14,694 nt of DNA from Blastocatellia bacterium (GCA_022615215.1 JAKEHD010000175.1:1-14694), one strand, 5' to 3'. Counted from the stretch's first letter, positions 1-8,189 are shown. The notes: generated by a model from the sequence alone, not told the origin. Numbers and translations are program-made.

Positions 1-50
1 ACGATAGAATCGGCTACGATAGAATCGGCTACGATAGAATCGGCTACGAT
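1..50. repeat. 15-bp tandem repeat, 3.3 copies
   Basis: The unit ACGATAGAATCGGCT is repeated three times without mismatch, followed by the first five bases of a fourth copy. The array touches the window edge, so its real length is unknown. Because the period is a multiple of three it could encode a five-residue repeat. Reading from base 1 gives repeated TIESA and an open frame until a TAG at 79-81, so it may be the end of a gene lying to the left. The frame starting at base 3 is also open, to a TAG at 75-77, so the sequence does not decide whether it is coding. Confidence 0.9.
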
Positions 51-139
51 TCTGCGTCGTTTCGGTCAGATAAATAGATAGCTGCGAGCCTGCCTTTCAA
101 GGGCGCGGGCCGGAGCGGTGATGGATTTCGAATGAGAGA

Positions 140-520
140 TCAAACAGAGAGTGGCGGGGCGCGGTCGGATATTTGTGATATGTAGGACCAGGGATAGTAT
201 GATTGCGGATGTGTGACGTGCGACCGGCGGCGTCCTATGAGCGACAGTTCGAGAGGATTGGTTGATGCGTGCGTTACAAGGCGCAGCCGCAGCCGTTTAG
301 GCTCGCTCTGGTGCGGCGTCCGGCCTTCCAAACAGGCTACATCAGAACCGGCGAGTGAAGGACATTCCACTAAATCAGGCTGGTCCTCGGCAGGCGATTT
401 TGCCTGGGCCGACATCTCGAACGCGGTGCTGTCGATATGAGCGCACAGACCTGCGAGCAGGCTGACGACCACCAGCGCGCGCAGGAGAAACAGATATGTT
501 TTATGCTCCGGTCGCTTCAT
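140..520 (-). CDS. Possible small exported hypothetical protein
   Basis: I do not recognise a family. From the ATG at 520 the 126-residue product begins MKRPEHKTYLFLL and continues with a run of about 18 hydrophobic residues (LFLLRALVVVSLLAGLCA). This resembles a signal peptide or single membrane anchor. The rest is polar and rich in Pro, Ser and Arg, with two cysteines after the hydrophobic stretch and no motif I know. A TTG at 559 adds 13 residues and has a GGGAG nine bases upstream, a better ribosome site than the ATG has. However, the ATG start gives the more natural signal peptide. No same-strand neighbour supports an operon. It may be a chance frame. Confidence 0.38.
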   Translation of the reverse strand: MKRPEHKTYLFLLRALVVVSLLAGLCAHIDSTAFEMSAQAKSPAEDQPDLVECPSLAGSDVACLEGRTPHQSEPKRLRLRLVTHASTNPLELSLIGRRRSHVTHPQSYYPWSYISQISDRAPPLSV

Positions 521-674
521 GAGCAGCGAAAGAATATCACGCGCAAGGCAGTTGAACAAGATCGAAATCTCCCGTGCATGGCGAGCTTCTCAAAGGCGTG
601 TTGAGTCGAAGACCTGCGGCCATCTCAAGGGCTTCTTCTAGTAATATCAGCCGCCTGTATCGATTTTCGCAGCG

Positions 675-703
675 TTGCGCCCCGTAAGCCATGTGTGTAT
701 ACT
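675..703 (+). promoter_or_regulatory. Sigma-70-like promoter for tRNA-Glu
   Basis: TTGCGC (675-680) and TATACT (698-703) are separated by 17 bases, close to the housekeeping sigma consensus. Transcription would start near 710, about 70 bases before the tRNA at 783. No other promoter pair this good is visible in the 260-bp gap between 521 and 782. Confidence 0.5.
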
Positions 704-782
704 AAACCGGTCGGATGAATCATCGGCCGTGTTCGCGCATAAGCGATCGAATCGCGCGAGACCGATTGATGAGCAGTTTTTT

Positions 783-856
783 GCCGCTATAGTGTAAGTG
801 GTTAACACGCAGGCCTCTCACGCCTGAGATTACGGGTTCGAGCCCCGTTAGCGGTA
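783..856 (+). tRNA. tRNA-Glu (anticodon CTC)
   Basis: A complete cloverleaf can be drawn. The acceptor stem is GCCGCTA (783-789) with TAGCGGT (849-855), including a G1-U72 wobble. The D arm is GTGT/ACAC with a nine-base loop. The anticodon arm is CAGGC-CTCTCAC-GCCTG, with anticodon CTC at 817-819, which reads GAG (Glu). The variable loop has five bases, and the T arm is ACGGG-TTCGAGC-CCCGT. The discriminator base is A856. CCA is not encoded and must be added after transcription. The gene stands alone behind its own promoter. A partial copy of its 3' half lies at 1647-1672. Confidence 0.95.
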
Positions 857-930
857 TACCACCTTCGAAACCAGGCAGCCTTCTGGAATCGTCTTTGCAG
901 AGCCTGCTTTCTGCCGAAACAACCGCGCCG

Positions 931-1650
931 ATGAAAAGAACCAAACGATGTCCCAAATGCGGCATTGAGAAATCGCTTGATGCTTTTAGTAAAGACAGGG
1001 CACAACGCGATGGCTTGCAGGTATATTGCAAACCCTGTCGGCAGGTGGTAATGAAGGCTTGGCGGGAGAAGAATGCCGACCGGATGAAGCAATACGGCGA
1101 AGAGTATAGAAAAACGCATCGAGAAAGAAGACGCGAGTATAACCGACAATGGCGCGAGGAGAATCGCGATTACTGGCGGGATTACCAAAGCGAGCGTCTT
1201 CGAACAGACCCAACTTACCGATTGCGTAATTACATTAGCGCATCTATCCGGAGGGCCATTAAAAAGGATCGTAAATCCGCGTTTAAAATCCTGGGCTACT
1301 CGGTCGATGATCTCAGACATCGCCTCGAATCGCTCTTTCAGCCTGGGATGTCCTGGGAGAACTATGGCTCTCTCTGGCATATAGACCATATAATTCCAAA
1401 ATCATGGTTCAACCTGACAAGCGAAAACGGCATTGATGAATACGAATTGAGATTGTGCTGGTCGCTCGAAAACCTGCAACCCCTGTGGGCGGACGAAAAC
1501 CTTGAAAAGAAGGACAGGTATATTTCTCACACGGAACCCGGCCATCTGCAAATGACCTGCGATCGATTCAGGCTGATTCTCGAACCTTATAAACAAAACG
1601 GCGGTTCACTCAATCCGCGCGAACTGGTTCAGCGCGAATTTCAAGGCTGA
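931..1650 (+). CDS. HNH endonuclease with N-terminal zinc ribbon
   Basis: The protein has 239 residues from the ATG at 931. A TTG at 895 would add 12 residues; neither start has a clear ribosome site. Residues 7-36 form a small zinc finger (CPKC and CKPC, cysteines 7, 10, 33 and 36). A strongly basic, Arg/Glu-rich helical stretch follows to about residue 100, suited to DNA binding. The C-terminal part carries an HNH nuclease core: H150, D152, H153 in LWHIDHIIPKS, then SLENLQPLW with N181, and N190 and K194 further on. This order matches phage-type and homing-type HNH proteins, which make nicks or double-strand breaks in DNA. It is the only gene between tRNA-Glu and a degraded copy of that tRNA's 3' half, and its TGA stop lies inside that copy. 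I infer a selfish or defence-like mobile gene. It is convergent with the large kinase gene that ends at 1682. Confidence 0.88.
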   Translation: MKRTKRCPKCGIEKSLDAFSKDRAQRDGLQVYCKPCRQVVMKAWREKNADRMKQYGEEYRKTHRERRREYNRQWREENRDYWRDYQSERLRTDPTYRLRNYISASIRRAIKKDRKSAFKILGYSVDDLRHRLESLFQPGMSWENYGSLWHIDHIIPKSWFNLTSENGIDEYELRLCWSLENLQPLWADENLEKKDRYISHTEPGHLQMTCDRFRLILEPYKQNGGSLNPRELVQREFQG

Positions 1651-1672
1651 GACTAAGGGTTCGAGACCCGTT
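1647..1672 (+). repeat. Degenerate copy of the tRNA-Glu 3' half (possible att site)
   Basis: Bases 1647-1672 match tRNA-Glu bases 824-849 at 23 of 26 positions. The shared blocks are CTGAGA, GGGTTCGAG and CCCGTT. Similarity then stops, so the acceptor 3' strand is not conserved. The T stem has one mismatch and no complete cloverleaf can be drawn around it. The copy is in direct orientation, 823 bp from the original, and frames the HNH gene. The T-loop bases are common to all tRNAs, so part of the match is expected for any tRNA relic, but CTGAGA and CCCGTT are not universal. Confidence 0.7.
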
Positions 1673-1681
1673 GATAGAGGT

Positions 1682-4600
1682 TCAGGTTGCCTGCCTTATG
1701 GATTGTATATCTTCTATCAATCCTTTCATTCCAGTTTGATTCGCTATCTCGAAAGCCTGTTCAAGATTTTCCGTAGCTTTTTCAGGATCACCAGGATGTT
1801 TTCCGGCGATCAGCATCGCGGCATACTCATACCGTGCGTAAGCCTCGAAAGGTCTGGCCCCTATCTCCCGGGTTGACTTGATGGCCTCTTCAAAATAACC
1901 GGCCGCCGACTCGTTTCGACCGAGGGTCTCGGCCAGCATACCGAGGTAAAGTGTAACGGGTCCGTAGCATATAGCCGAACTGCCGACCACGATATTGCGG
2001 TCTGCAAAGGGGCATAATATCTCATACATAATCGCGGCGCGGGCGCTGTCCTTGAGGAACGCGCACACACTGCTCAGGAGAGCCATGCCCCCAAGCCAGG
2101 CTCCGTCTCGCGGCAGGTCGGCGAAATTATTTGAAGCCAGACCTTCAAACAGAACTCGCGCCTCTTCGGGGCGCTTCATCTCGCGGTAGATGTTGGCAAG
2201 AGAGGCTCGCCAGGCCGGGATCGAAGGATACTTCTCAAGGAACTCCTTCACGCCAGCCTCAAGCTCTTCGGCCCTTCCCTGAGTTCTTCTGAGAATGGCC
2301 ATGATGGTTCGGAAAAAGAGCAAAGCGTTCTCGTCCTGAACACGCTCTACGATTGCCAGTGCTTCCTTCGCAAGCTGCTCACACTCCTCAAAGCGGCCTT
2401 CCAGCAATGCGAGCGACGCCTTTGAGAAAGGAACCAGCCACAGATAAAGCGGCTGCCGGAGTTCTTCGGCCAGGCGCACGTATATTTCGCGCTCTTCGAT
2501 TGCGGCCGAGATGTTTCCCAATTCGATCAACTCACGAAAGCGACGATAGTGACCGCGCAGGGCCATCTCTTCGTTCCCTGTCTCTTCTGCTATACGCACG
2601 AGTTCGGTCGCTGCCTCAAGCCGCTCTTCGGTCTCATTGTATCCTTCGAGCGTGATGCACCGGCTGAAGAGGGCGGAGAGCAATGCTGAATCGTCGTGGG
2701 CGCGGCGCGCCATCTCGACTGCCTGCTGACTGAGCAGCACCCGGCGCGCTCCCGGCCAGTAATAAAGCGCGAGAGCCAACTGTCCGAGCAAGCGGCAGCG
2801 CAGGGCACTGTCACCTTCTCCCAATGCATCGAGCGCCTCTTCGAGCAGATCGACCTGTAGCTGATCGACCTGCCCATAGCGTGTTCCCCCAATCGCTCCC
2901 GTTCCCATGCCGAGCGCTGCGCGGGCGAGTTGTTCCGGCGCACACATTCGCCTTGCCAGGGACGCCGCCTGTTGAAGACACTCCCTGGCTTTCTCTGTGT
3001 TGCCGACCTTCATGTGGGCCTCTCCCTGAGCCAGCAACAACTCGCAACGGTTTTCATCCGAGCCTCGGCTTAGTTCCAAAACCTTTAGAGCGCGCTCATA
3101 GTGCCCGGCTGCTTCTTCATAAGCCAGCAACCTCGTAGCGCGTTCGGCAGCCCTGACTGCATAGCTTATGGCTTTATCTGCATCACCGCCCGGCGCGGCT
3201 TGAAAGTAGTGGAAAGCGATCTCCGCAAGGTGAAGGTCCAGCGAGTCTGCATGAAGGCTTTCGAGGGTCTGCGCTATGCGTTGATGCAGATGCGCGCGGC
3301 GCGCGGTGCTGATGCCATCGTATAGCGTTTCGCATATAAGCAAATGTGAAAACCTGTACCGGCCAGGCGCTTTTGGGATTTCATTGATGACACGGGCAGC
3401 CTCCGCCTCTTCGAGATGCTCGATCAATCGCTCGGAGGAAAAATCATGAAGCGGCCCCAGGTCATCGAGACCGAATTCCCGGCCGAGGACCGAGGCGATG
3501 GTCAGGATTCTATATGCTTCTTCAGACAAGCGGTCCAGGCGGCGTCCTACAACCTCGCGCACGCTCTCAGGAATTCGAATATTCAAAGAGGCCGGATCGA
3601 CCAGGCGTTCGAGATGGCCCTCAGAAACCATTAGCCTGACGATCTCTTTCACGAAGAAAGGATTTCCTTCCGTCTCCTTGTAAACGGCCATGACGATTTC
3701 TTCGGCCGGCTCGATTCCGGCGGTTACCTCTATGAACCGCGCCACATCCGGCTCGGTAAGTCCTCGCAGGATTATACGCTTGCCGATATTTTGCCGGGAC
3801 AGTTCGGCAAGCGTCCGCGCAAGCGGGTGATGTCGCCTGAGTTCAATATCGCGGAACGTGCCGATCACAAGCAATCGCGAATCTCTAATCTCTCTTGCGA
3901 GGAATTGAAGGAGCAGAAGCGAAGGCGTATCGGCCCAGTGAAGGTCTTCGAGGATGAGGACGAGCGGGCGTGCTCTCGCAGCATTTTTGAGGAATGCGGT
4001 TATGCTGTCAAACAGGCGGAAGCGGGCCTGTGCAGGTTCGAGTGCAGGCGGCGGCGGCAGGTCAGGCAATTTGCTCCCGACCTCGGGAACGACGCGAGCG
4101 ATCTCGGATGCGCATAAGCTCATTACTGAAAAGAGCGACTCAGGGCTTCGCTCCTGCGCATAAGTGCGAATGATCTGTACCCAGGGCCAGAAGGCGGGAG
4201 CGCCTTCGCCTTCATAGCACCGGCCCACGAGCACCTCTGCCTTGCGCAGCCGCGCGTATATTGCCAGTTGTTCCGTCGTTCGGGTCTTGCCGCTCCCCGG
4301 ATCGCCTATGAGCATAAAGAGCCGGGCCTGCCCTGCTATGGCATCATTCAACCCCTCCTGAAGAGCCGATATTTCCTGCTCGCGGCCTACGAAGACGCCT
4401 CCTGCGAGCCGGGCAAGCGATCTGAAGTCCTGCTGCGCGGGCCGCCCGGACGACTCGGATGTATAAGTAGAGATTGCCGTCAGCATTTGCGCCACGGCGG
4501 CAGCACTTTCCGGGCGATCATCGGGGGCCTTGGCAAGCAGTTGTAGTATCAGTTTTTCGAGCGATTCCGGTATTTCCGGGTTCTGGAACGAGGGCGCAAC

Positions 4601-5374
4601 GGGCGCGGCGCTTATATGCTGAGAGATGATCGTCACCAGTTGATCGCCTACAAACGGAGTCCGTCCCGTCACCATTTCGTAGAGCATCACTCCGAGAGAG
4701 TAGAGGTCGCTTCGAGGCCCGGCTTCGTGCCCGAGTATCTGCTCGGGCGAAAGGTATAGGGCTGTCCCGATTATGACGCCTTCCATCGTGATCCGCGAAA
4801 GGTCGAGACCGATTGCCAGACCGAAATCGCCCAGCATCGCTTTCCCTTCCTGAGTGAGCCAGACATTTCCCGGCTTCAGATCGCGATGAACGACTCCGAG
4901 GCTGTGCGCATAAGCAAGGGCCTGGCAGACCTGCTCTGCGATCTGTGTGGCCTCCTCGATCGGCAGGCGGTGCTTCTCGGATCGTTTCAACAGGTCGCCC
5001 ACCGAGCCGCCTTCGATATACTGGCTCACGATGTAGGGTCGCCCCGCTTCTTCACCTACATCATGTAGAGTCACTATGTGAGGGTGATCGCCGAGCCGCC
5101 CCATCATTCGAGCTTCACGCCAGAGGCGGGTGATGCTATTGGAATCGAGTCGTTCTATCTTCAGTAAAGAGATTGCAACATCGCGACTCAGGCGAGTGTC
5201 CCAGGCCAGAAACACCTGCTTTTGTCCGCCCTGGCCGATCAAGCGCCTGAGTTCGTAACGTCCGTCGGCAAATGTAGATGGTAAGGGCACGAGTAGGGCT
5301 TGAGTCTGTTGATTCGCAACATCAACCCCTGTTTTGCTTAACTCATTGGTCTCATTATCCATGGCCGCCGCCAT
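1682..5374 (-). CDS. Ser/Thr protein kinase fused to AAA ATPase and TPR repeats
   Basis: This is a 1230-residue cytoplasmic signalling protein with no membrane segment. Residues 40-300 form a protein kinase domain: catalytic loop HRDLKPGN (163-170), DFG at 183-185, SPE in the activation segment and a candidate helix-C glutamate E87. A predicted ATPase of the AAA_16/STAND type follows from about residue 327, with Walker A GDPGSGKT (357-364) and Walker B ending LILED near 476-477. From about residue 700 to the end the sequence is helical and TPR-like. Family knowledge suggests that the TPR part senses partners and the ATPase gates the kinase. The glycine loop reads GQGGQKQV, with K52 where the third glycine normally sits, and the VAIK site reads VAIS (S69), so the ATP-binding lysine is relocated as in WNK kinases. 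A second ATG lies four codons downstream, and the ribosome site is weak. It is 111 bp downstream of the radical SAM gene on the same strand and could be cotranscribed with it. Confidence 0.92.
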   Translation of the reverse strand: MAAAMDNETNELSKTGVDVANQQTQALLVPLPSTFADGRYELRRLIGQGGQKQVFLAWDTRLSRDVAISLLKIERLDSNSITRLWREARMMGRLGDHPHIVTLHDVGEEAGRPYIVSQYIEGGSVGDLLKRSEKHRLPIEEATQIAEQVCQALAYAHSLGVVHRDLKPGNVWLTQEGKAMLGDFGLAIGLDLSRITMEGVIIGTALYLSPEQILGHEAGPRSDLYSLGVMLYEMVTGRTPFVGDQLVTIISQHISAAPVAPSFQNPEIPESLEKLILQLLAKAPDDRPESAAAVAQMLTAISTYTSESSGRPAQQDFRSLARLAGGVFVGREQEISALQEGLNDAIAGQARLFMLIGDPGSGKTRTTEQLAIYARLRKAEVLVGRCYEGEGAPAFWPWVQIIRTYAQERSPESLFSVMSLCASEIARVVPEVGSKLPDLPPPPALEPAQARFRLFDSITAFLKNAARARPLVLILEDLHWADTPSLLLLQFLAREIRDSRLLVIGTFRDIELRRHHPLARTLAELSRQNIGKRIILRGLTEPDVARFIEVTAGIEPAEEIVMAVYKETEGNPFFVKEIVRLMVSEGHLERLVDPASLNIRIPESVREVVGRRLDRLSEEAYRILTIASVLGREFGLDDLGPLHDFSSERLIEHLEEAEAARVINEIPKAPGRYRFSHLLICETLYDGISTARRAHLHQRIAQTLESLHADSLDLHLAEIAFHYFQAAPGGDADKAISYAVRAAERATRLLAYEEAAGHYERALKVLELSRGSDENRCELLLAQGEAHMKVGNTEKARECLQQAASLARRMCAPEQLARAALGMGTGAIGGTRYGQVDQLQVDLLEEALDALGEGDSALRCRLLGQLALALYYWPGARRVLLSQQAVEMARRAHDDSALLSALFSRCITLEGYNETEERLEAATELVRIAEETGNEEMALRGHYRRFRELIELGNISAAIEEREIYVRLAEELRQPLYLWLVPFSKASLALLEGRFEECEQLAKEALAIVERVQDENALLFFRTIMAILRRTQGRAEELEAGVKEFLEKYPSIPAWRASLANIYREMKRPEEARVLFEGLASNNFADLPRDGAWLGGMALLSSVCAFLKDSARAAIMYEILCPFADRNIVVGSSAICYGPVTLYLGMLAETLGRNESAAGYFEEAIKSTREIGARPFEAYARYEYAAMLIAGKHPGDPEKATENLEQAFEIANQTGMKGLIEDIQSIRQAT

Positions 5375-5485
5375 AAGTTTTCGTTCTTTATCTCGGCCAC
5401 CGCTTACTCGATTGCAAAGACTCGATCTGCAAAGGGAAATCGAAGGGGTCGTTTTACCTTCAAAACCGGATACAGTCTATAAGAT

Positions 5486-7108
5486 TCATCGTTGCGGTTC
5501 AATGACTTCGCGCCCCTGAGACATGAGGGCTGCACTCTCATCGAGCCTGGCACCATCAGAGGGTGATTTTATCGGGGGGGCCTTCGGTCGGAGCTTTTTC
5601 TTTTGAAAGAAGCGGCTATAGAATCCCAATGCGATTCTGACGAGGAACCTGGTGATGAAGCCTGCCTTTCTTCTTTTAACGCTATCGGCTGAAATACCGT
5701 TTTCGGAATATATGCGCTTGAAGATAAAGCAAAGCATAATGTATGAAATCCGGGCTGCCGGCGACCAGCGTTTGCCGATGCCTCGGGTCGCGCGTTTGAA
5801 GACCTCTTTCGATGAGTAAAAGGCGTCCCAACACCGTTTGTTCTCGCGTATCAACTCCTCTCTGGTCATATTGGGATGCTTGATTATGTCTGCGGGTTTT
5901 TGGAAAGTGAGCCAGAAGCGATCATGTAGAATCTCTGTCTTATGCTTCGGGACGTAGCCAGGGCGGTCAAGGTTTTTTCTGTCGGCCATCATCTCATGAT
6001 AATCTTTGGTTCCGGGATAGGGATTGTATATCGTAAACTGGGCCATGGCAGCGCCCGACTCAAGAGCGAACTCACGCATCGTTTCAATCGACTGGATGGA
6101 ATCAGACTCAAGGCCGCAGATAATGGAGCTCAGGACGAAGATACCGTTCTCTTGAATCTCCCGAATGGTTTCGATCATCTTTTGGCCTACGGGGTTCCAG
6201 AGCTTGTTGGCGGTTTCGAGTCCTTCCTGTGAAAACGATTCCACTCCGACGAGAGCGGCCCTTATGCGCATCTTCTTACACATGGCTGAGAGGTACTCCG
6301 GGTCGCTCAGTACCTCGGATGTCATTTGCGTCCAGGCGATCAGGTCTTTTGGAACTCGCCGGTCATATTCATCGAAGAGTCTCAACCGCTCCTCTCGCAG
6401 CCGCTCGAACTCATCCTTTTTTTGCTGGCTTGGCTCGCGCTCGATGCGCCCCAGAGTGGACGGGTTGAAATTGTCATCGGCAAAAAAGATGAAGCGAAAA
6501 CCCATGTCGTATAACTCATTGGCCTCTTCTATTATTTTATCTGTAAGCCGCTGGCGCGGCCGGCGTCCATCGGTCACCCATACGGAGCAGAAGCTACAGT
6601 TTTCCGGACAGCCCGCAACCGTTTGAATCGAAGCCAGCATGTACTTGCCCGGATCGATGAGGTCCCATCGGGCTTTCAGCAAAGAATCGCCCGGCACGCG
6701 CCCCCCCGCATATTTCTTCTGCAATCTGTTGTCGAGGGCGTCTTTGATGACCTCTCTCCATATAAGGTCTCCGTTGCCCGTGACAACCGAATCGGCCCCC
6801 ATATCGAGAGGCTCATCAGGGAAAATAGTCGCGTGAATTCCGCCCATAATCACAGTTGCGCCCTTTGCCTTCGCTTCCTTCAACACACGATAACCGGCTG
6901 TACAATTACCGCTGCTGATTCCTATGCCGACTATATCTCCCCGGCCTAATATTTCCGGATCGAATGGCGTAATCGATTCATCTACGATTACAGGGTCGCC
7001 CACCAGGTCCACAGGCGTTGCCCGGGCAAGAACGAATAACCATCTGGGAGCGATGAAGCTATAGCCCATCGTCGTCAACGCAGGGTTTACCAGAATCACC
7101 TTGGGCAT
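5486..7108 (-). CDS. B12-binding-type radical SAM protein
   Basis: The 540-residue protein has the usual layout of cobalamin-type radical SAM enzymes. Residues 1-140 form a Rossmann-like B12-binding domain (PKVILVNPA at the start, later MGGIHATIFPDE and VVTGNGD). A radical SAM barrel follows, with its [4Fe-4S] ligands in CPENCSFC (C167, C171, C174). The last 120 residues form a basic tail with hydrophobic helices (ISYIMLCFIF, FLVRIALGFY) that may touch the membrane. The DxHxxG motif that supplies the lower cobalamin ligand is not visible, so base-off B12 binding is doubtful. Related proteins include lipid and hopanoid methylases, but the substrate cannot be read from this sequence. The ATG at 7108 has an AAGGAG (7116-7121) seven bases upstream, which fixes the start. 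The large kinase gene follows on the same strand. Confidence 0.88.
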   Translation of the reverse strand: MPKVILVNPALTTMGYSFIAPRWLFVLARATPVDLVGDPVIVDESITPFDPEILGRGDIVGIGISSGNCTAGYRVLKEAKAKGATVIMGGIHATIFPDEPLDMGADSVVTGNGDLIWREVIKDALDNRLQKKYAGGRVPGDSLLKARWDLIDPGKYMLASIQTVAGCPENCSFCSVWVTDGRRPRQRLTDKIIEEANELYDMGFRFIFFADDNFNPSTLGRIEREPSQQKKDEFERLREERLRLFDEYDRRVPKDLIAWTQMTSEVLSDPEYLSAMCKKMRIRAALVGVESFSQEGLETANKLWNPVGQKMIETIREIQENGIFVLSSIICGLESDSIQSIETMREFALESGAAMAQFTIYNPYPGTKDYHEMMADRKNLDRPGYVPKHKTEILHDRFWLTFQKPADIIKHPNMTREELIRENKRCWDAFYSSKEVFKRATRGIGKRWSPAARISYIMLCFIFKRIYSENGISADSVKRRKAGFITRFLVRIALGFYSRFFQKKKLRPKAPPIKSPSDGARLDESAALMSQGREVIEPQR

Positions 7109-7720
7109 ATTCTATCTCCTTTATCGTCGGCTCGGTTAGAGGAAAGGGCTTCGGAAGCTGTCATACCAGGCATTACAGAGGTGCTGTTAGGGCCGCCAAT
7201 AAGCTTGTATTTCCATGTCCTCTGACCGCCCTGCCTTGAAAAAACATACACATTACACACATGATTGCTGCCAATTCAGCAATAAACATCTGCTCCCGTC
7301 TCGGATGGAACAGGGGCGACAATAACAGAACCCCGCATGGATATGCAAGGTCGGCATCACAACTCAAAGACTATGGCTGAAAAAGGAAACCTCGATCTGC
7401 GGAGGTTTGCGCGGGTAACAACCCTTTGAGCGATCGCTAAAGACGATGACTCACAGGCAGCGGGCCGGAGGATTGGTATGCTGATCGCGGGATAAAATTA
7501 TACTTTTCCTTTCGTGGAATTACCCTTTCAGCAAGCGGAATGACCTGTTGAGATTTACTTCCGCCAGCATCACAAGCTGCGAAAAGACCTTTTGCCTGAG
7601 CCGCCTGCACACAGGGATGAATTAACGGCCGGGCGTATAAACCGCCAGTTCGCACACCCGTACTGACCCACTAAGAAGCGGCGTGACTTTTCTGTATTCG
7701 AATAGGCACGGGCCGGCGCG
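7109..7720. other. Gene-poor gap of about 610 bp
   Basis: Two short minus-strand frames (64 and 72 codons) occur here, but they have no recognisable motif and no good ribosome site, so I do not call them. On the minus strand, TTGGCG and TGTAAT (complement of 7194-7199 and 7172-7177) with a 16-base spacer form a weak candidate promoter for the radical SAM gene. A weak terminator-like hairpin is listed separately. A single AGCGATCGCT palindrome lies at 7429-7438. Nothing else is evident. Confidence 0.5.
7379..7408 (-). terminator. Weak terminator-like hairpin
   Basis: On the minus strand AAACCTC (7408-7402) and GAGGTTT (7393-7387) form a 7-bp stem around an 8-base loop. CC and five T residues follow (7386-7380). 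It could end transcription of the small gene at 7721-8059, about 310 bp upstream. The stem is AT-rich at its base and the T run is short, so the call is weak. Confidence 0.3.
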
Positions 7721-8059
7721 TCAGCGGCGTGAGGCCGACTTCTTGCTCTTTATCCCAAGCGCCTTTGCGATGGTTTTTTCGTCGTCGTAAGCACTGACGA
7801 CGCCGTGCTGCAACCAGGCCAGAAAAACTCCATCCGGTGTGAGGAGAAAAGCCAACTGTCGCCCCTCTGCATCTTTCGGTATTGATGCCAGGATGCCGTT
7901 GATTTTACCGGTTGCATCGCTCAGCGTTTTGTCGTGAAACTTCGAGGTTTTGGCTTCCAGCAAACGAGCGTCGGTGCAAGTGCCGATTCCTGTTACACAG
8001 TTTGCCAGTCCCGTAACCATGTCGATAGCAAAGTCACATTTTTTTCCCACACATGCCAT
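7721..8059 (-). CDS. Small cysteine-rich protein of unknown function
   Basis: The 112-residue product begins MACVGKKCDFAIDMVTG. All four cysteines lie in the first 28 residues (C3, C8, C21, C28), in a stretch that could bind a metal or form a compact knot. The middle (about residues 30-60) is polar. The C-terminal half contains AFLLTPDGVFLAWLQHGVV, which looks like a small beta-sheet core, and ends in a basic tail (KSKKSASRR). No signal peptide is evident. The ATG at 8059 is preceded by AAAGGAGG twelve bases upstream, a strong ribosome site at slightly long spacing. A longer frame opening at 8119 would read through a repeat array and is unlikely. I do not recognise a family. The upstream same-strand neighbour is the PD40 kinase, 130 bp away. 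Confidence 0.68.
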   Translation of the reverse strand: MACVGKKCDFAIDMVTGLANCVTGIGTCTDARLLEAKTSKFHDKTLSDATGKINGILASIPKDAEGRQLAFLLTPDGVFLAWLQHGVVSAYDDEKTIAKALGIKSKKSASRR

Positions 8060-8094
8060 AATCTTCTCAAGCCTCCTTTGTAGTGAGGGCAGGG

Positions 8095-8163
8095 GGCCGG
8101 GGTCAGGGCCTACCTGCATCCTGCTCCTGGTCTTCTTCCCTGATCCCTGAATCCTGAATCCTG
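8095..8163. repeat. Heptad repeat array with inverted arms
   Basis: Heptads of the CTGAATC kind (CTGATCC, CTGAATC, CTGAATC, CTGTTTC) end near 8163. The related CCTGCAT and CCTGCTC lie upstream. GGGGTCAGGG (8098-8107) is an inverted match, 9 of 10, to CCCTGATCCC (8138-8147), so the array can fold into a hairpin. It sits between the end of the PD40 kinase gene and the small cysteine-rich gene, on the side where a terminator for the kinase would be expected. Confidence 0.65.
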
Positions 8164-8189
8164 TTTCTTCTCCGCTTTTCAGCGTGTGA

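Noticed and set aside
1620..1680. A second complete tRNA gene
   Set aside because: Only the T-arm half matches. The bases before it are the end of the HNH gene and give no acceptor, D or anticodon stem.
7430..7437. GCGATCGC, the cyanobacterial HIP1 motif
   Set aside because: I noticed it only here, so it does not indicate a HIP1-rich genome, and gene content points to Acidobacteriota.
7173..7655. Two short minus-strand frames (7173-7367 and 7437-7655)
   Set aside because: They have no motif, no convincing ribosome site and no conserved-looking composition.
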